Assembly (NCBI GenBank): GCA_907165135.1
Contig: OU015568.1
Span: 13,400,501-13,464,500 of the forward strand
DNA from: Oikopleura dioica
Lineage: Eukaryota; Chordata; Appendicularia; Copelata; Oikopleuridae
Length of the DNA: 64,000 bases
Direction: 5' to 3'
Shown: positions 12,114-27,100 of the stretch, one piece after another
How the letters are laid out: each line of letters begins with the position of its first letter
Numbering within the stretch: position 1 is the stretch's first letter
The notes under the pieces: model-generated
What the model was told of the DNA's origin: nothing
Databases searched by the model: none
Seen by the model: the letters and a program-made list of their open reading frames with translations, nothing else
Position numbers and translations under genes: made by a program

Positions 12114-15100
12114 ATGGCGGAGGAGCAACAGGAAATGCAAGAGCAAGTTCCAATGGACGAACAGGTAAACGGCTCACCTAAACCATTGCTCGAATATAAA
12201 TTCTTGAATACAGCTAAAGATATATTATCTATAAAGAAAAAAATGCTAATCAAATTTTAGGGGGACTCTGTCCCTATCCTGGTCGACCGATCAAAGTTGA
12301 CACCTCAGATGCGACATTTCCTCACAATGTCGAAGATGCAGTCTGAAAATGCTTACAAAGGTGATTAAGAAAACAAAACTGTTAATAAACTTTATTTTCA
12401 GAGGAAGCTGCAAAAGTTAACTCTAAGAACGAGTTTACCAAAACTTTTACTGATCAGGCTGAATACAAAATTAATAAGGTAATATTTCAATTATGATAAC
12501 ATGGAAGATAACTGATTTATTTAGGCCGTTCATGAAGCAACTGTCGACAGAAACTACAAAAAGGGAGCTGCCGAAGCAGTTGAGAACTTCAAGGGCCACC
12601 AGAACCTTGGCTATGATAACCCTCAAATGGCTCATCACGCCAAGAATAACGAAATGCTTTCTAATGCCTACTACAAAGAAGACTACGAAATGGACAAGGA
12701 CATCGTCTACTTTCCCATGGAGGCTTCTCCAGGCTATGTGAACGCAAAGAAGGTAAAAGAAGCGACGGACGATGCGAACTACAAAGCTAAAGCGGCAGAA
12801 AACAATCAGCAGAACAAGCTCAACCTTTGCGAAACACCTGTCTATCAGACTCAAGAAGCTCTCAAGGCTAAGGTGTCCAACAAGGCTTACACTAAGGACT
12901 ATGAAGAGGCAAAGATCAATGTTCACCCTACTCCTGTCACCCACGAGATGGTTGCCAGTAAGAAAGCTGGAGAGCTGACCAAGCGAGCTTATGGTGCGAA
13001 TGGCATGGAAGCTATTCGATCGTACAACAACGATGCTAGTATGCTCAACAGAGGCGATATCCAACAAGCTCAGAAGACTCAGAAACAGGATGACCATCTC
13101 AAGCGAGAGTACCGAAAGGACTACGAGGAAAGCAAGACAAAATATGAATTTGAAAAGGCCCTGAACGACGTGCCAGTCATCAAACAGCAGATTCTTGCTT
13201 CCAAGCAGGCTGATGCCACCAATACTACTTATGGAGCTGGTGGAAAGCAGAGCATGGAACGTAACGAGTTTACAAAGACATATTGCGATACTAATGTCTA
13301 CAAGACTAACAAGGCTATCACTGCTATTACTCGAGACTCGCTTTACCAAGCCGGAAAAGCTGATGCTATCAAATCTTTCAAAGGATTCCAGGCTTTGGAC
13401 ATCAACCAGGTTCCATCTTTTAAGCAGCACATGGCCAACCAAGAGAACCTTTCCAATGTCTACTACACTGATGATTATGAAAACGACAAGGACTTGGTTT
13501 ATTTCCCTACCAACATTACTCCAAAGTACGAGTCGGACAAGAAGAACGCTGAGATCAACGCGAACTACAAGACCGAAGCGGCCAAGGATGCTGAAACTCA
13601 CAAGTTTAACTTGGCGGAAAGCGAAACCTACAAAAATCAAAAGGACGTTGAGAGCAAAACCCGACCAAAGCAGTACACTGAGAAGTGGGAGCAAGAAAAG
13701 TTCAAGGTCATTGGCACCGCTGTTACCAAAGAAATGGAACTCATCGAAACTCTCAAGAAAACAAAGGATGCCGCTTATACTGAGGCTTGGGACGAGGCAA
13801 AGTTGAATATCCACTATCCACCAGATAACCCACTCATGCTTCAAGCCAAAAAATCTGCCAAGCAGTCTTCTGACATCGAATATAAGAAGGACTACCGAGA
13901 AAACGTTCTTGGCGCTAAGTCATCTGCTGATGCTGAGGGCGATCTTGAATATGTTGTTAACAAAAATAACAAAGCTATCACAGACGACGCTAACTACAAG
14001 AAGGATGCAATGGCCGCTATGGAACATCATAAATATGCCCCTGAGTTTTGTGAGACCGAGAAGTACAAGATTGCGAAGAACATCACCGAGATCACATCCG
14101 ACCGATACAACACCACTAAAGAAACTCTCAAGAACTTCCAAGGATGGAATACTATTCGACCTGGTGACAATCCACTCATCGTTCATCATGCGAAGAATGC
14201 TGATCAACTTAACCCCTATCTTTACAAGGAAGATTATGAAGTTGATAAGACATTGGTCGATTATCCTGTTCATATGTCTGAGCATTACCAGAACACGAAA
14301 AATCTGAAGGAGAAGCTCGATGGCTATACTGAAGATTACGAGAAGATGAAGCAGCAAAATCGTCTCGATTTGACCAAGACCGAAAAGTACATCAACGATG
14401 AAGCTTTGTCCAAGAACTATCGATCTGACAAGGGCTACAAGGCAAAATATGAAAAGGAAGTCCAGGGACACTGCATTGGTTCGGAGACCAACCCGCAGCT
14501 TGAGCAGTTGAAAGGTCTCAAGCCGTATCAAAACGATAAGCTCTACCAAGAGGGTGCTCGCGAACTCATGAAGACTACCAACGTTCCTCATGATGCTCCT
14601 GAATTCGAGCTGTCCAAGAAGCGAAACGAAATTCGATCTGATAAGTTCTACAAGAAAAACTACGAAGAGACCAAGCACAAGAACATTCCTGGTCCAGTTG
14701 AGAACTATCACGATTATAAGACTCAGGCGGAAGTTAAAGCAATCACTAACGATGCTGCTTACAAAAAGAAGTACAACGAGACTGTGGTTACCAACTCTGT
14801 CACCAAAGAGTTCTGTAACACTGAACAATACAAGACCAACAAAAATCTCAAGAAGCTTACTTCGAAGGCCAACTATTCCGACTTTCCAGAAACTCTTGCA
14901 AAATATAAGGGATTCCAGTCGATTGATACCAACGAAGTTCCTGAGTTTGCCATGCACGCTCGAAATGCAGATCAGCTTTCTCAACCCTTGTATAAGGAAG
15001 ATTACAACAATGAAAAAGATCTCGTTTTCTTCCCAGTGCACATGTCCGAGAAGTATCAACAGGATAAGAAACTTCACAAAGACATAAAAGACTACGATGC

Positions 15101-18100
15101 TAACTACCAGGATAAGAAGCACGAGGTCAATTTCAATCAGGCTGAGACCGAAAAATACCTGCAAGACAAGGAACATCGCGCCAAGACCAGCGACAAAGGA
15201 TACAAAAAGGAATGGTCCGAAAAAGTTCAGGGCACTACCGTTGGTACTGCCCGAACTATGGAGATGGACCTTCAGGATACCCTTAAAATCACCAAGGATT
15301 CCGCGTACAAAGAAGGCGCTAAGGAGCGAATGAAGAGCTACAATCGATCTCTCCAAGATCCTGATTACGAACAAATGGCCAAGTCGCAGATTCAGAGATC
15401 TGACAAAGACTACAAAAAGGACTACAATGAGAATGTTCTTGGAAAGAACATTGGTGCTCCTATTGAGGGTCATCTTGACTACTACAACCAGAAGAAAGTC
15501 AAAGAAATCACTCAAGATTCTGCTTATACCGCTGATGCCAAGGATCGAATGCGATCGTTTGTCCTTGAACCTAATGCACCATTTGTCCGCAATGCCATTG
15601 ACGTCCAGAAGCAGGTCAATATGGCTTCTTACCGAAAATCTGGAAAGGAAGCAATCGACCAGTTCAAGGGTTTCCAGCAATTGGATATCTACAAGAACCC
15701 TTACCTCAACCGTCACATTATCAATTCTGAAAACTTGTCGAACAACTACTACAAGGAAGAGTACGAAATCGACAAGGACTGTGTTTACTTCCCATACAAC
15801 ACTACTGAGAAGTATGCGGCAGACAAGAAGCTCCACGACACTGCCGGTGATCTTGCTTATGCTGAGAGTCACAAGAAAGAGGACTGGAAGCATTCTATGG
15901 ACCTTTGTGCCACTGAAAAATACCAGCAAGATGCGAAGCTTGTTGCTGAGAACCAAGGACAGCGATACAAAGCAAAATATCTTGAAGATGTCTCCAAGGG
16001 TCGAGCAGGTGGTAAACTTGTTCATACTTGGGAAATTGACGCGATGAACATGATGAAGAAGGTTCGAGACCAAGCCTACACTGCTGGAGCCAAGCAAATT
16101 CAGCGAAAATATGATCTTATGCTTGATGACAACAAACTGTCTCACTTGATGAAAGTCCAAGATGTTTGCAACGCCCGACTTTACAAGAAGGACTACAATG
16201 AAAATACTCTTGGAAAGGGCGCTGCTGATCCAGGCATCGCTTATCCTTATTACAAGGAACAAGCTAAGCTCACCGAAAAGATGCAAGCAAGCGAGTACAC
16301 CAAAGACGCGAAAGAACGTATGGAAAAGCCAGAAAACTACGTTCGATGGGATGAGCTTCGACGATCGCGAAAAGTCGCTCTTCAGTGCAAGGACTCTGAA
16401 TATCGAAAGTCCTTCCATGAAGCTGTCAAGAGCATGAAGGGATTCCAGCAGCTCGACATCTTCCAGAACCCTTACATGTCTCGGCACATTGTCAACGCAG
16501 AAAACGCATCCGATGTGTACTACAAGGAAGACTACGAAAACAACAAGGATGTTGTTTATTTCCCTGTCCAGATCACTGAACGATTCCAGGACATGAAAAA
16601 GATCGCCGAGATCGAGGCTGACTATAAAACTGAAGCTAAGAAAATTCAGGCGAAAGTCACTTTCGACGCTGCTTCCACAGAGAAATATAATGCTGACAAA
16701 GCTCTTCGAGAAAAACTCGGCGCTGAATACACCAAAAACTCCATTGAGATCAATGCCCGACCCAAGGGTGTCGACAAAACTATGGATATGGAGCGAATCG
16801 AAAAGCTCAAGATTGTCCAGGGAACCAACTATGCTGCTGAAGCTAAGCGTCTTGCTATGAAATACGGGCTTACTGCTGATGATACCAAGCTAGCGAATTC
16901 CCTTCTTTCTGCGAAAATCACTTCTGATCGTCTTTACCATGAGCACTACAACAAACATGTTCGAGGCACAACCGCTCAGAATCCAGGAATCGCTTACGAG
17001 ATCGAGGTTACTCGAAACAAGAACGCTGCGAAGATTCGATCTGACAACGAATATCAGAAGGATGCCAAGAAACTCGCTCAGCGAAACGAGTTTACTAAGC
17101 AGAAATACAGTGAATCCGAGAAGGCTCGACTTGTTGCTCTCCAATGCAATGATTCTGAATATCAAAAGGGCAAACGAGAAGCTGTCAACGAGTTCAAGGG
17201 TTACATGCGAATGGATGCTTCTCTTCATCCAGTTGTTACTCGAGGTATCCTTGTTTCTGAAATGCAGTCTGCTGCGCTTTACCGAGAAGATTGGGAGATG
17301 GAGAAAGATCTTATTTACTATCCCTTGAACATGACTCCCGGTTATGAGCAGCTCAAAGCAGCCGACGAGTACAAATCCGATGCTAACTATCGAGCCAAAT
17401 GGGAACAAGACAAGATTGCAACCAAGTACAATGCTGCTCTCACTGAAAAGTACAATAACGATCTTGAAATCCGAAAGGTTCAATCAGACGCCTTTTACCG
17501 ATCTGAATGGAACAGCAAACAGCGACATGAGTTCAAAACACCCGCTCGAACAATGGAAATGGATCGATTTGAGCCTCTCCGAAAGCTTACTAATAAGGCC
17601 TACGCCCTTGAAGCGAAAAAACTTGGTGAGAAATATGGCCTTGTTCATGACGATATTACTCTTCGAAACTTAATGGCTGTTGGTGGTATCACATCTCAGA
17701 TCGCTTACAAGAAAGCCTACAATGCTGAAGACCTTGGAAAGTCTTCCAAGGCCGACTTTTATGGCTATCTCCCTTATGTCACCCAACGAGATGTCAAAGC
17801 TGCAACCAATGACGCCGCTTACACCAAGGATGCCAAGAACATCATGAAGCACAACGTTGTTGCCCAGAGTAACGAAGAGCTCCGAGCCCGCTCGGTCGCT
17901 CTTTCCATGAAAGATTCGGAGTACAAAAAATCTATGCGAGAAGCTATCGAAACCTGCAAGGGTTTCATGAGAATGGACGCTCATCTTCATCCTGTTGTCC
18001 AGAGAGGTGTTGCCGTCAATGAAATCATCTCTGATGCTCTCTACAAAGAAGAGTGGGAGTTAGAGAAGGATGCGATCTACTTCCCAGTCCAAATGACTCC

Positions 18101-21100
18101 AGGATATGAGACTGCAATTACTTCTACAAAGCAGAGCTCTGACATTGTCTATAAGTCTGATTACAATGCTAGCAAGCACCAGAACAAATACGATCCAACT
18201 GTTTCTGAAAAGTACCAGTCTGACAAGGTTGTGGAAAATGCTCGAAGTGATAAGACCTACAGAAAGGATTACGAAGAAACAAAACACCAGAACATTGGAA
18301 TCGCTGTCACCTCAGAAATGGAACGAGCTGGTATCCAACGAGATCTTCGAGATGCCAAGTATTCGCTTGAAGCCAAGAACTTGGCAATGAAATATGGCTT
18401 GACTCACGATGATATCAAGCTCAAGAACCTTCTGGCTGTTGGCGCTATTTGCTCAGAGCGACTTTACAAAGATCACTATAACAAGGAAGTTCTCGGAAAA
18501 TCATCCAAGGCTGATCTTAACGGTTATCCTCACATCAAGGACTCTTTCAAGCTTCAAAAAGAAATGTCGAAGGCTCAGTATGAGAAGAAATCAAAAGAAA
18601 TTCTCAAGAAAAACAACTATGCTCAATTCGACGACGAAATAAGAGCTCGAAACATGGCTCTTTCCGTTAAAGACTCAGCCTACAGATCATCAATGTGGAA
18701 AGCTATTGATGAATTCAAGGGTTTCATGAGAATGGATGCTTCTTCGCATCCAGTTGTTACTCGAGGTATTTTGGTCGCAGAACTCATGTCAGATGCTCTC
18801 TACAAAGAAGACTACATGCTTGAGCGCGATTTGATCTACTACCCCGTCCAGATCACTCCTGGATATGAATCTGCAACTAACGCTCAGAATTTCGCTTCTG
18901 ACATCAACTACCGAGCGAAATATCACGAAACAAAAGCTGAGAACAAGTACAACTCTACTCTTGATCAGCGATATGCTGAAATCAAAACTCATGAGAAAGC
19001 TCGATCTGACAAGACCTACAAAGCTGATTATGAAGCTACAAAGCATAACGCTAAAGGAACTCCTGTTACTCAAGAAATGGAGCGTGCTGCAATCATGAAA
19101 GAAATTAGCGATGATAAATACAAGGCGGAAGCCAAGAAACTCGCCATGAAATATGGACTGACTTGCGATGATATCAAGCTTGCCAATTCTTTGGCTGTTG
19201 CAAAGATCGCTAGTGACAAATTGTACAAGAAAGATTACAATGAAAACGTTCTTGGTGCATCTGGCAAAGCTGATCTCCAAGGTTATCCAGTTTACAAGGA
19301 TGCCAAGGAAAACAACGCCAAGCTCAACTCAAAAGCGTATAAGAAGGACGCTATGAAGGTTCTCGAAAAGAACAACTACGCTCAGTTTGATGACGAAATC
19401 CGTGCCCGAGAAGTTGCACTTTACTGCAATCCAGATCGATACAGCCAACAACGACGCGAAGTTATCAACGACATGAAGGGATTCATGAGAATGGACGCTG
19501 CTATGCATCCAGTTGTCACTCGAGGTATTGAAGTTGCTGAGATGCAGTCCGCTGCTCTTTACCGCGAAGAATGGGAGATCGAAAAGGATCTCATTTACTT
19601 CCCCGCACAGATTACACCTGGATATGAATCTGCTCAAGATGCTTACAAATTCCAGTCTGAGAATCTTTACCGAAAGAAATACAAAGATGACCTTGAAAAC
19701 GCTCCTGTTTTTAATCCTGTTCATACTGAAAAATATCAACAGGACAAGGAAACGGAGAAGCACCGTAGCGACAAGCACTACAAAGCTAAATGGGATGACA
19801 TGAAGGAGAAGGGACAAGGATTTAGTTCTGTTCCGGTGACCATGGAAATGGAACGAGCCAAGCTTCTTGAGAAAACCGCCATGAAAATTTACGGCAAAGA
19901 GGCTAAGAATGTTGCCATGAAATATGGTCTTGATGCTCAAGATGTTACCCTTAGCAACTTGAAGAATGTCCAACAGCTTCGTTCAGACATCCTTTACAAG
20001 AAGAAATACATCGAGGAGGATCTCGGAAAATCTTCTGTCGCTGATCTTAAGGGTTATCCTCATCTCGAGGCTTCCAACAAGCTCCAAAAAGCAATGTCCA
20101 AGGCTGAATACGAAAAAGATGCCAAGCAATGTTTGACAAAGAACAACTACGTGCAGTTCGACGAGCAGAACCGAGCTGAAAAAATGGCTTATGAAGTCCG
20201 AGGATCTAACTACCGACGACAAATGTGGGAGACTATCAACAAATACAAGGGTTTCCAGCGAATGGATGCCGCTTCTCACCCAATCGTCGCCGAGGGTAAT
20301 CGAGTCAACGATATCATTTCTCAGCGTAATTACATCGAGGACTATCTCATTGACCGAAATGTCATCTACTACCCTGTTCACATGACCCCTGGTTATGAAG
20401 CTGCTATGTTCGCCGCCAAATGGCAGTCCAACATCGAATACGATGCTGACTACCAGGAAAATAAGATGAAGAACAAGTTCAACATGACTGAGACTGAGCG
20501 ATACAAGGATATTCAGGTCACGGAACAATTCCGCTCTGACAAGAACTACCAGGCTAAGGTCAAAGCCGATTTCTCTGCTGGCAAGGGTCTCACTTCTATC
20601 AAAGAGACTCCGGAAATGGTTATTTCAAAGGCGCTTAAGCCTCTTCGAACTGAGTACATGAAGGAAGCCAAAGATCTCGCTGCTAAATATTCTCTCTGTG
20701 CTGGTGCAGTTGAAATTGCCCACGCTCTTGAAGTTGCTGACGTTACTTCCATGGCTCTTTATAAGAAGGATTACAATGAGAATACTCTTGGTAAAGCTGC
20801 TGCTAATCCTGGAATCGCATATCCCTTCTATGATCTTTGCAAAGAATACCAGAGCCAAAGATCTGACAAAAACTACAAGGGAGATCTTCAGAAAGTCCAC
20901 GATAAATACACTTTCATGGACTCGGACGAATGCCGACGAGCTCGAGCAGCTGCTTTATCCTGCACTCCTCGAGAGTACACTAAGCAGAGAGAGGAGGTGA
21001 TCAAAAAGTACCAGGGTTTCCAGCGAATGGATGCCGCTACTCACCCAATTGTATTGGAAGGAGAACGAGTCAACAACCTCATCTCAAAAGCCCGTTACCT

Positions 21101-24100
21101 CGAAGATTTCATCATTGAGAAAGAATCCGTCTTCTACCCAGTTCATCTCACTGCTGGCTATGAAAACTCTATCAACGCCCAGAAGCTTCTCTCTGAGACC
21201 GAGTACAAGAAAGATCACGAAGCGAACAAGTTTAAAAATGTGTACGACTCCAGCAAAACCGAGAAATACGCTGCTGACAAAGTTCACGAAAAACATCGAT
21301 CTGACTTTTATTACAAGCTTGAAGCTAACAAGATGTTTTCTGAGGGCAAGGGCTTCACCGAAGTTGCCGAGCGATTTGACATCAATCTCAGCAAAGAACT
21401 TCAGAAGACTCAGGGCGATCGATATGTCAAGGAAGCTAAAGAAATTGCTGGTAAATATGGTCTTGCTCATGACGCTATGGCCATTACTAGCGCTATTGCT
21501 ATCAGCGATGTTATTTCTAAAAAGCTTTACAAGAAGAAATATGAAGAAGAATGTCTTGGTACTGGAGCGAAAAACCCCGCAATTGCTCACCCAGAGTACT
21601 TGCACTACAGAGATGTTCAGGCAGCTTTGAACCAGAGTAATTACAAGGCTGAAGGTGACAAGATCAAGGTCAAATACACTGTTGCCGAGTCTAACGAGAC
21701 CCTTCGAGCAAGATCTGTTGCTCTTCAGTGCACTGACAAAGAATACAAGAAACAGCGTGCTGAAGTTATCAATAAGTACAAAGGCTTTCAGCACATGGAC
21801 GCCCACAACCATCCAGTCGTTGTCGAAGGAGAGCGAGTCAATGATATTATCTCTCACTCAAAGTACATTGAAGACTATCTCGTTGAGCGAAACTTCGTCT
21901 ATTTCCCAGCTCATATTACTCCTGGTTATGAAAATGCTGTTGCAGTCAACAAGTTCCAATCTGACATTCCATACAGAAAGGATTACTTGGAAAACCGAGC
22001 AAAGAACGTGTACGACGTCACCACCACTGAGCGATACGCGGATCAGAAGGCAGCTGTGAAGTATAAGAATGACCAGTACTACGCTGAAGAGTGGAATACA
22101 ACTGGGAAATTGAAGTTCACCCCTGTCAGTGATACTCCTGTTCAGAACCTCGCGAAGGCGAACTCGAAGCTTCAGCGACCAAATGATTACGTGGCTGATG
22201 CTAAAGATATCATGTCAAAGTATGGTCTTGAGCTTCAGAACTTGAACTTGCAGGAATCGATGAAGAATGGTCAGCACCACAAGGACTATCTTTACAAAGA
22301 AAAATACAACAAGGAGACCAAGGGTAAAGGTGGAAACTACAAAGGAATCGATGACGTCTTTGACTACAAGCGAGCGAAGGAGAACCAGTTCAACTTGAAC
22401 GAAAAGAACTACCGTGCCACTGGCGAAGAGTTCAATCACAAGTACACTCTTGTCTACGATACGCCCGTCCAGCTGACTGCTCTCAAGAATCAGAAAAACA
22501 TCAATCACGCTCTCTACTCGAAGTCCAAAATTGAAGCCATTGAAAAATTTAAGGGCTTCCAGAGAATGGATGCCGCTACTCATCCAATCGTCGTTGAGGG
22601 AGAACGAGTGAACGATGTTATCTCTCACCGAAAGTACATCGAAGACTACCTTATTGATAGAAACGTCATCTACTACCCTGTTCATATGACTCCTGGTTAC
22701 GAAACTGCCATGTACGCTTCTAAATGGCAATCTAACATTGGTTACACTGATGAATACCAGAAGTCTAAAGTAAAGAACGTCTATAATCAGGCTGAGTCCG
22801 AGCAGTATAAGGATGCTAAGGCCCGACAAGCTGCTATTGGACAAAATGCCTACGGTCGAGAATGGAAGGACAAACTTGCGACTTCGAAGCAGCACACTGA
22901 AATCGTTGATCCCACTGAGGTTAAGCTTGCCAAGAGCGTCAAACCATGGATCGGCAAAGCCGCTTACATCAAGGCTGCAAAGGAAATCGCTGCCAAGCAT
23001 GGACTTGTTGCCGGTGATATCAGTCTACAGCACGCCGCTGAGTGCAAGCTGAAGCTCTCGATGAAGGATTATCGACAGGCATATGTTGAGTCCGTACAGG
23101 GTGTTGGTGGAAAATATCAGTCCATTGATGACTTGTTCATTGAAAAACAAGCCAAACTCACTCAAGAGCAACTTTCCCAGAAAAACTACACCGCTAAAGA
23201 TGATGCTTCTCTTCACCAATACACTGTTATTCCCGATTCTATCGAAATGCAGCGAGTTAAAGCTCAAGCCGGTCTTCTCAACGATTACTTGTACTCTGCT
23301 TCTCGACGAGACTGTATTGCTCGATACAAGGGTTTCCAAAACATGGACGCTCACTCTCACCCCGTTGTCATTCGTGGTGTTGAAGCTATGGAGCGAATTT
23401 CAAACTCCAAGTACACTGAAGAGTGGAAAGAAATTAAGGAGATGATCTACTTCCCCGTTCAGATTACTCCAGCTTATGAGTCTGCTATGCAAGCTTATCA
23501 GTTCCAGTCCCAGCTTCTCTACAACAAGGACTACCACAAAGAAAAGCACAACAATGTCTACAACATGTGTACCAGTGAAGGTTACGCTCAGAAGCAAACC
23601 GCAAATAAGATCCTTTCCGATCATCATTATCAGGAAGACTACCGAAAGAACAAGGGCAAGGGCTTCACTGAAGTGATGACTCTCAAAGAAGAGACTGCGA
23701 AGAGTGTCCAGCCACAAACATCCATTAGACTTTATCAGCAAGCCGCCAAGGACTTGATGGGCAAGTACCACATTGACTGTACGGCAATGGAAGTCGGCCA
23801 TGCTATGGAGATGCGAAATGTCTGCTCCCAGCGAATCTATGATGATGTTTATAACAAGGAAGTCAAGGGTCTGCCATCTCGATTCTTCCATCTAACTGAA
23901 ACTTACGACACTTACAAGAAGAACGCCATCAACTTGAATGATAAGATCTACCAGCAGGATGGACGCGTCGCCTCGCATCAGTATACTTTCGGGCCCAATC
24001 TCATGCTCGAACACTACAAGAACGTTATGAAGCTCATGAGCACTTCTGACTACACCAAGTCACAGAAGATCGTTAACAATACATTCAAGGCTTTCTCCAA

Positions 24101-27100
24101 GCTCTGTGTCGGCGACGATATGAACATGGTTCGAGCTGCTGAAAATGCTCGAAACTTGTCTGACTGGCGATACAAGGAAGAATACCTCGAAGAGCGAAAC
24201 TACGCCTATTTCCCTGTTCACATCACTCCGGGATATGAGAATGCTCTCCAGCACACCAAAATGATGTCTGACAAGAAATACAAGGCAGAATACGAAGAAT
24301 CTAAGCGAAAAGCAAACCATTTCCGTGCTAACGAGACTGAGCATTACATCCAAAATAAGGACCTCGATGGCTTCCTTTCTATTCACAAGTACAGAGCTAA
24401 GTATATGGCCGATAGGAACAAGGGCTACAAGGGTGTCAAGGGTCTTGATATGGTTCAAGAAAACCTTCGAGATTGCCAGAAACGCCTGAGCAACTGGACA
24501 TACGAGCAAGAAGCCCGAAATACTATGGGCAAATATAATCTCGACTTGGACTTTATGCCATTCAAGCTTGCGAAAGCTAATGACGTCATCCAAAGTGAGA
24601 ACCTTTACCGAAAGGCTGGAAAAGAATTCAACACCAAGTACCAGTCTGCTGGAAAGGACGAATTTGCTCTTCAGCTCCATGCTGCTAACAAGAAGCTCCA
24701 AAACCCTAACAATTACGCCGCTGATTGGAATAAGCAGAAGGAGAAGTACACTCTTATCCCCGACTCTGTCGCAGTTGAAGGCGCCAAAGCTGCGTCCAAG
24801 GCCTTCAGCCAGAAGGAGTACTTGAAGGATTATGAAGCTGCCGTAAAGAGCGCCTCTTCTTTCAAAAACATCGATATGTGGCCTGAAGATCGATTCCACT
24901 CGGAAGTCACTCGAAATATGTCGAAGCATGCGTACCAGGAGGAATATCTTATTGACCGAGAGTGCTGCTTCTACCCTGTTCACATCACGCCTGGGTACGA
25001 ACTTTCTCTCGAAGTCAACCGATTCCAGTCCCAGTGGCTCTATCTTCAGAAGTATAAAAAGGATATCCAGGGCGCGCCAAACAAGTACAAAATCACTGAG
25101 TCTGAGAAATATTCTCAGGACAAGAAGAACAAGGGTCTTCTTGACTTCAAGTACCAAGAAGCTGGAAAGGCCGCTAACACCAAATGGCAATTTACAATTA
25201 TCACTCCTGTTCATGAGCACCAAAAGGCCATGATCGAGCTCGGTAGTGAATCAAAGTACAAAAAGGAGGCTAAGGAAATCATGATGAAGTATGACTTGCC
25301 AGTTCAGCGAATTGATATTGTTGCTGCTAAAGAAGCTCGACAGATGGTATCTGACTATATCTACTTAACTAAGCATCGAGAAGAAAAGGGTAAATCTCGT
25401 CTCTGGAATGCTGCTGCTGCCCTTGATGGTCCTCGACATAAGGAAAATCAACAAAACGTATCCGAGAAGGGCTACAAAGAAGCCGCTGAGAAGATGAAGA
25501 CAACATTTAATATTCCAGTAGATCACTTGCCTATCAAGGCTGCTCAAGAAGCTGCTGCTGCATGCTCTAACCTTGACTACAAGAAAACTTATCAGGAAGC
25601 CATCAAGCAATGCAGAGCTTTCACCAAACTCAGCATCAAGGATTCTCTCACTCAAACTTTCCATCAGGATGTGAAAGAAATTCTTTCTGACAAGAAATAC
25701 AAGGAAGAGTACATGGAAGAGCAGGTTGGCTGGTGCATTCCTGAATTCGATACTCCCGAGTACCGACGAATCAAAGAGCAGTACGACCGAGGTGATGTCT
25801 CTGACAAGCTTTACAAGAAGACATTCTACAAAAACACCTTCGGAAAGGGACTTACTGACTTCACTGGACCTTCCTTCCAGCATGCGCTCAATATGAAAAC
25901 CGAACAATCCAAAATTTCTTATGAAGCAAAAGACAAAGAGAAGCATAAGTGGGCTTCTCATATGGCTAACCAGACTCCCGGTGCAATGGAGCTCAAAGAA
26001 GCCCAGAAATATCAGTCTGCGTCTTCCTACAAACAGCCCGAGCACTACATGGGCATTGGTGCTGCCGTTATGTCAGAAGAAACCAAAAATCAGCTTGAAG
26101 TTCAGCACTTGGCTTCCGTTAACGAGTACAAACAGAAGTACGAAGAGACAAAGCACATTTCCGACTTTGCAAAGTGCGAGGAGCCAATCGACATGGCTGC
26201 TTTCAAGGATGCACAAAAACTCCAATCCGATAATCTCTACAAGGCTCAGCACTTGAAGGAGGACTTCGGCAGACCTGCTGAATTAGCCATGTCAGTCAAG
26301 CTTGTTCAGGATCGAGAAAATCAGAAACTTGCTTCTGAGCATCCATACAAGCTCAAGGGTGAGAAGGCCAAACACATCCAGAGCTACCAAAACAACTTGT
26401 TCCTCACTCCATGGGCTAAATATGTTGAAGAGATGAAGCATCTTGTTTCTGACAACAAGTACAAGGAAGAATGGAACGATGAAAAATCTGCTATCTGGGT
26501 CCCTTACATGTGGACTGTCGAGTACGAGCACTACAAAGAACAGGCTGATCTCAAGAATCAGCGAGCATACACTGGCGATGCCAAAAAGGCTCTTTCAAAA
26601 ACCGCCAATCTTTATCAATCTGTTGAGCATGAATTCCAAAAGGAAGTTAAGAAGGAAATCTCCACCATCAACTATGGCAACAAAGTTAAGGGTGTTATGC
26701 AGCACGGTCCACACACTACTGTTGCTGATACTCCAGCGATTCTTCACGCTAAAGAAGCCCAAGAACTCGCATCTGGTCAGAAATATAAGGCAGAAGCTGA
26801 AGTTTTCAACAAGTTCTGTGCTCTTGACCCCACTGGAGGTAGCTACGTGAACAATGCTCATCTTGTTGAAGCTACAAAGCTCGCTAAAGATGCAAACGTC
26901 GTGAAACTCGATCAGACTTACGATCTCAAGGCTACTCCTATCGAGCTCAAGGATGATTTCAAAACCCAAGAACTCCTCCGCGCCCAGAAAATGGTGGGCG
27001 GTAAAGATTACAAGAAGGAGGCGATTGCTGAAATGCATGCTGTAAACGGTTGTTCTGTAACTGATACTCCTTGGCAACTCACTGTCGACAATGCTCAAAA

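Noticed and set aside
13920-16487. 855-codon open frame on the minus strand, and other long minus-strand frames under the nebulin exon (12471-13844, 24060-25223, 27489-28562 and others)
   Set aside because: They are codon-bias shadows: all lie exactly opposite the nebulin frame, are hydrophobic Leu/Val/Ser-rich mixtures with no family resemblance, and several repeat with the same 765-nt period.
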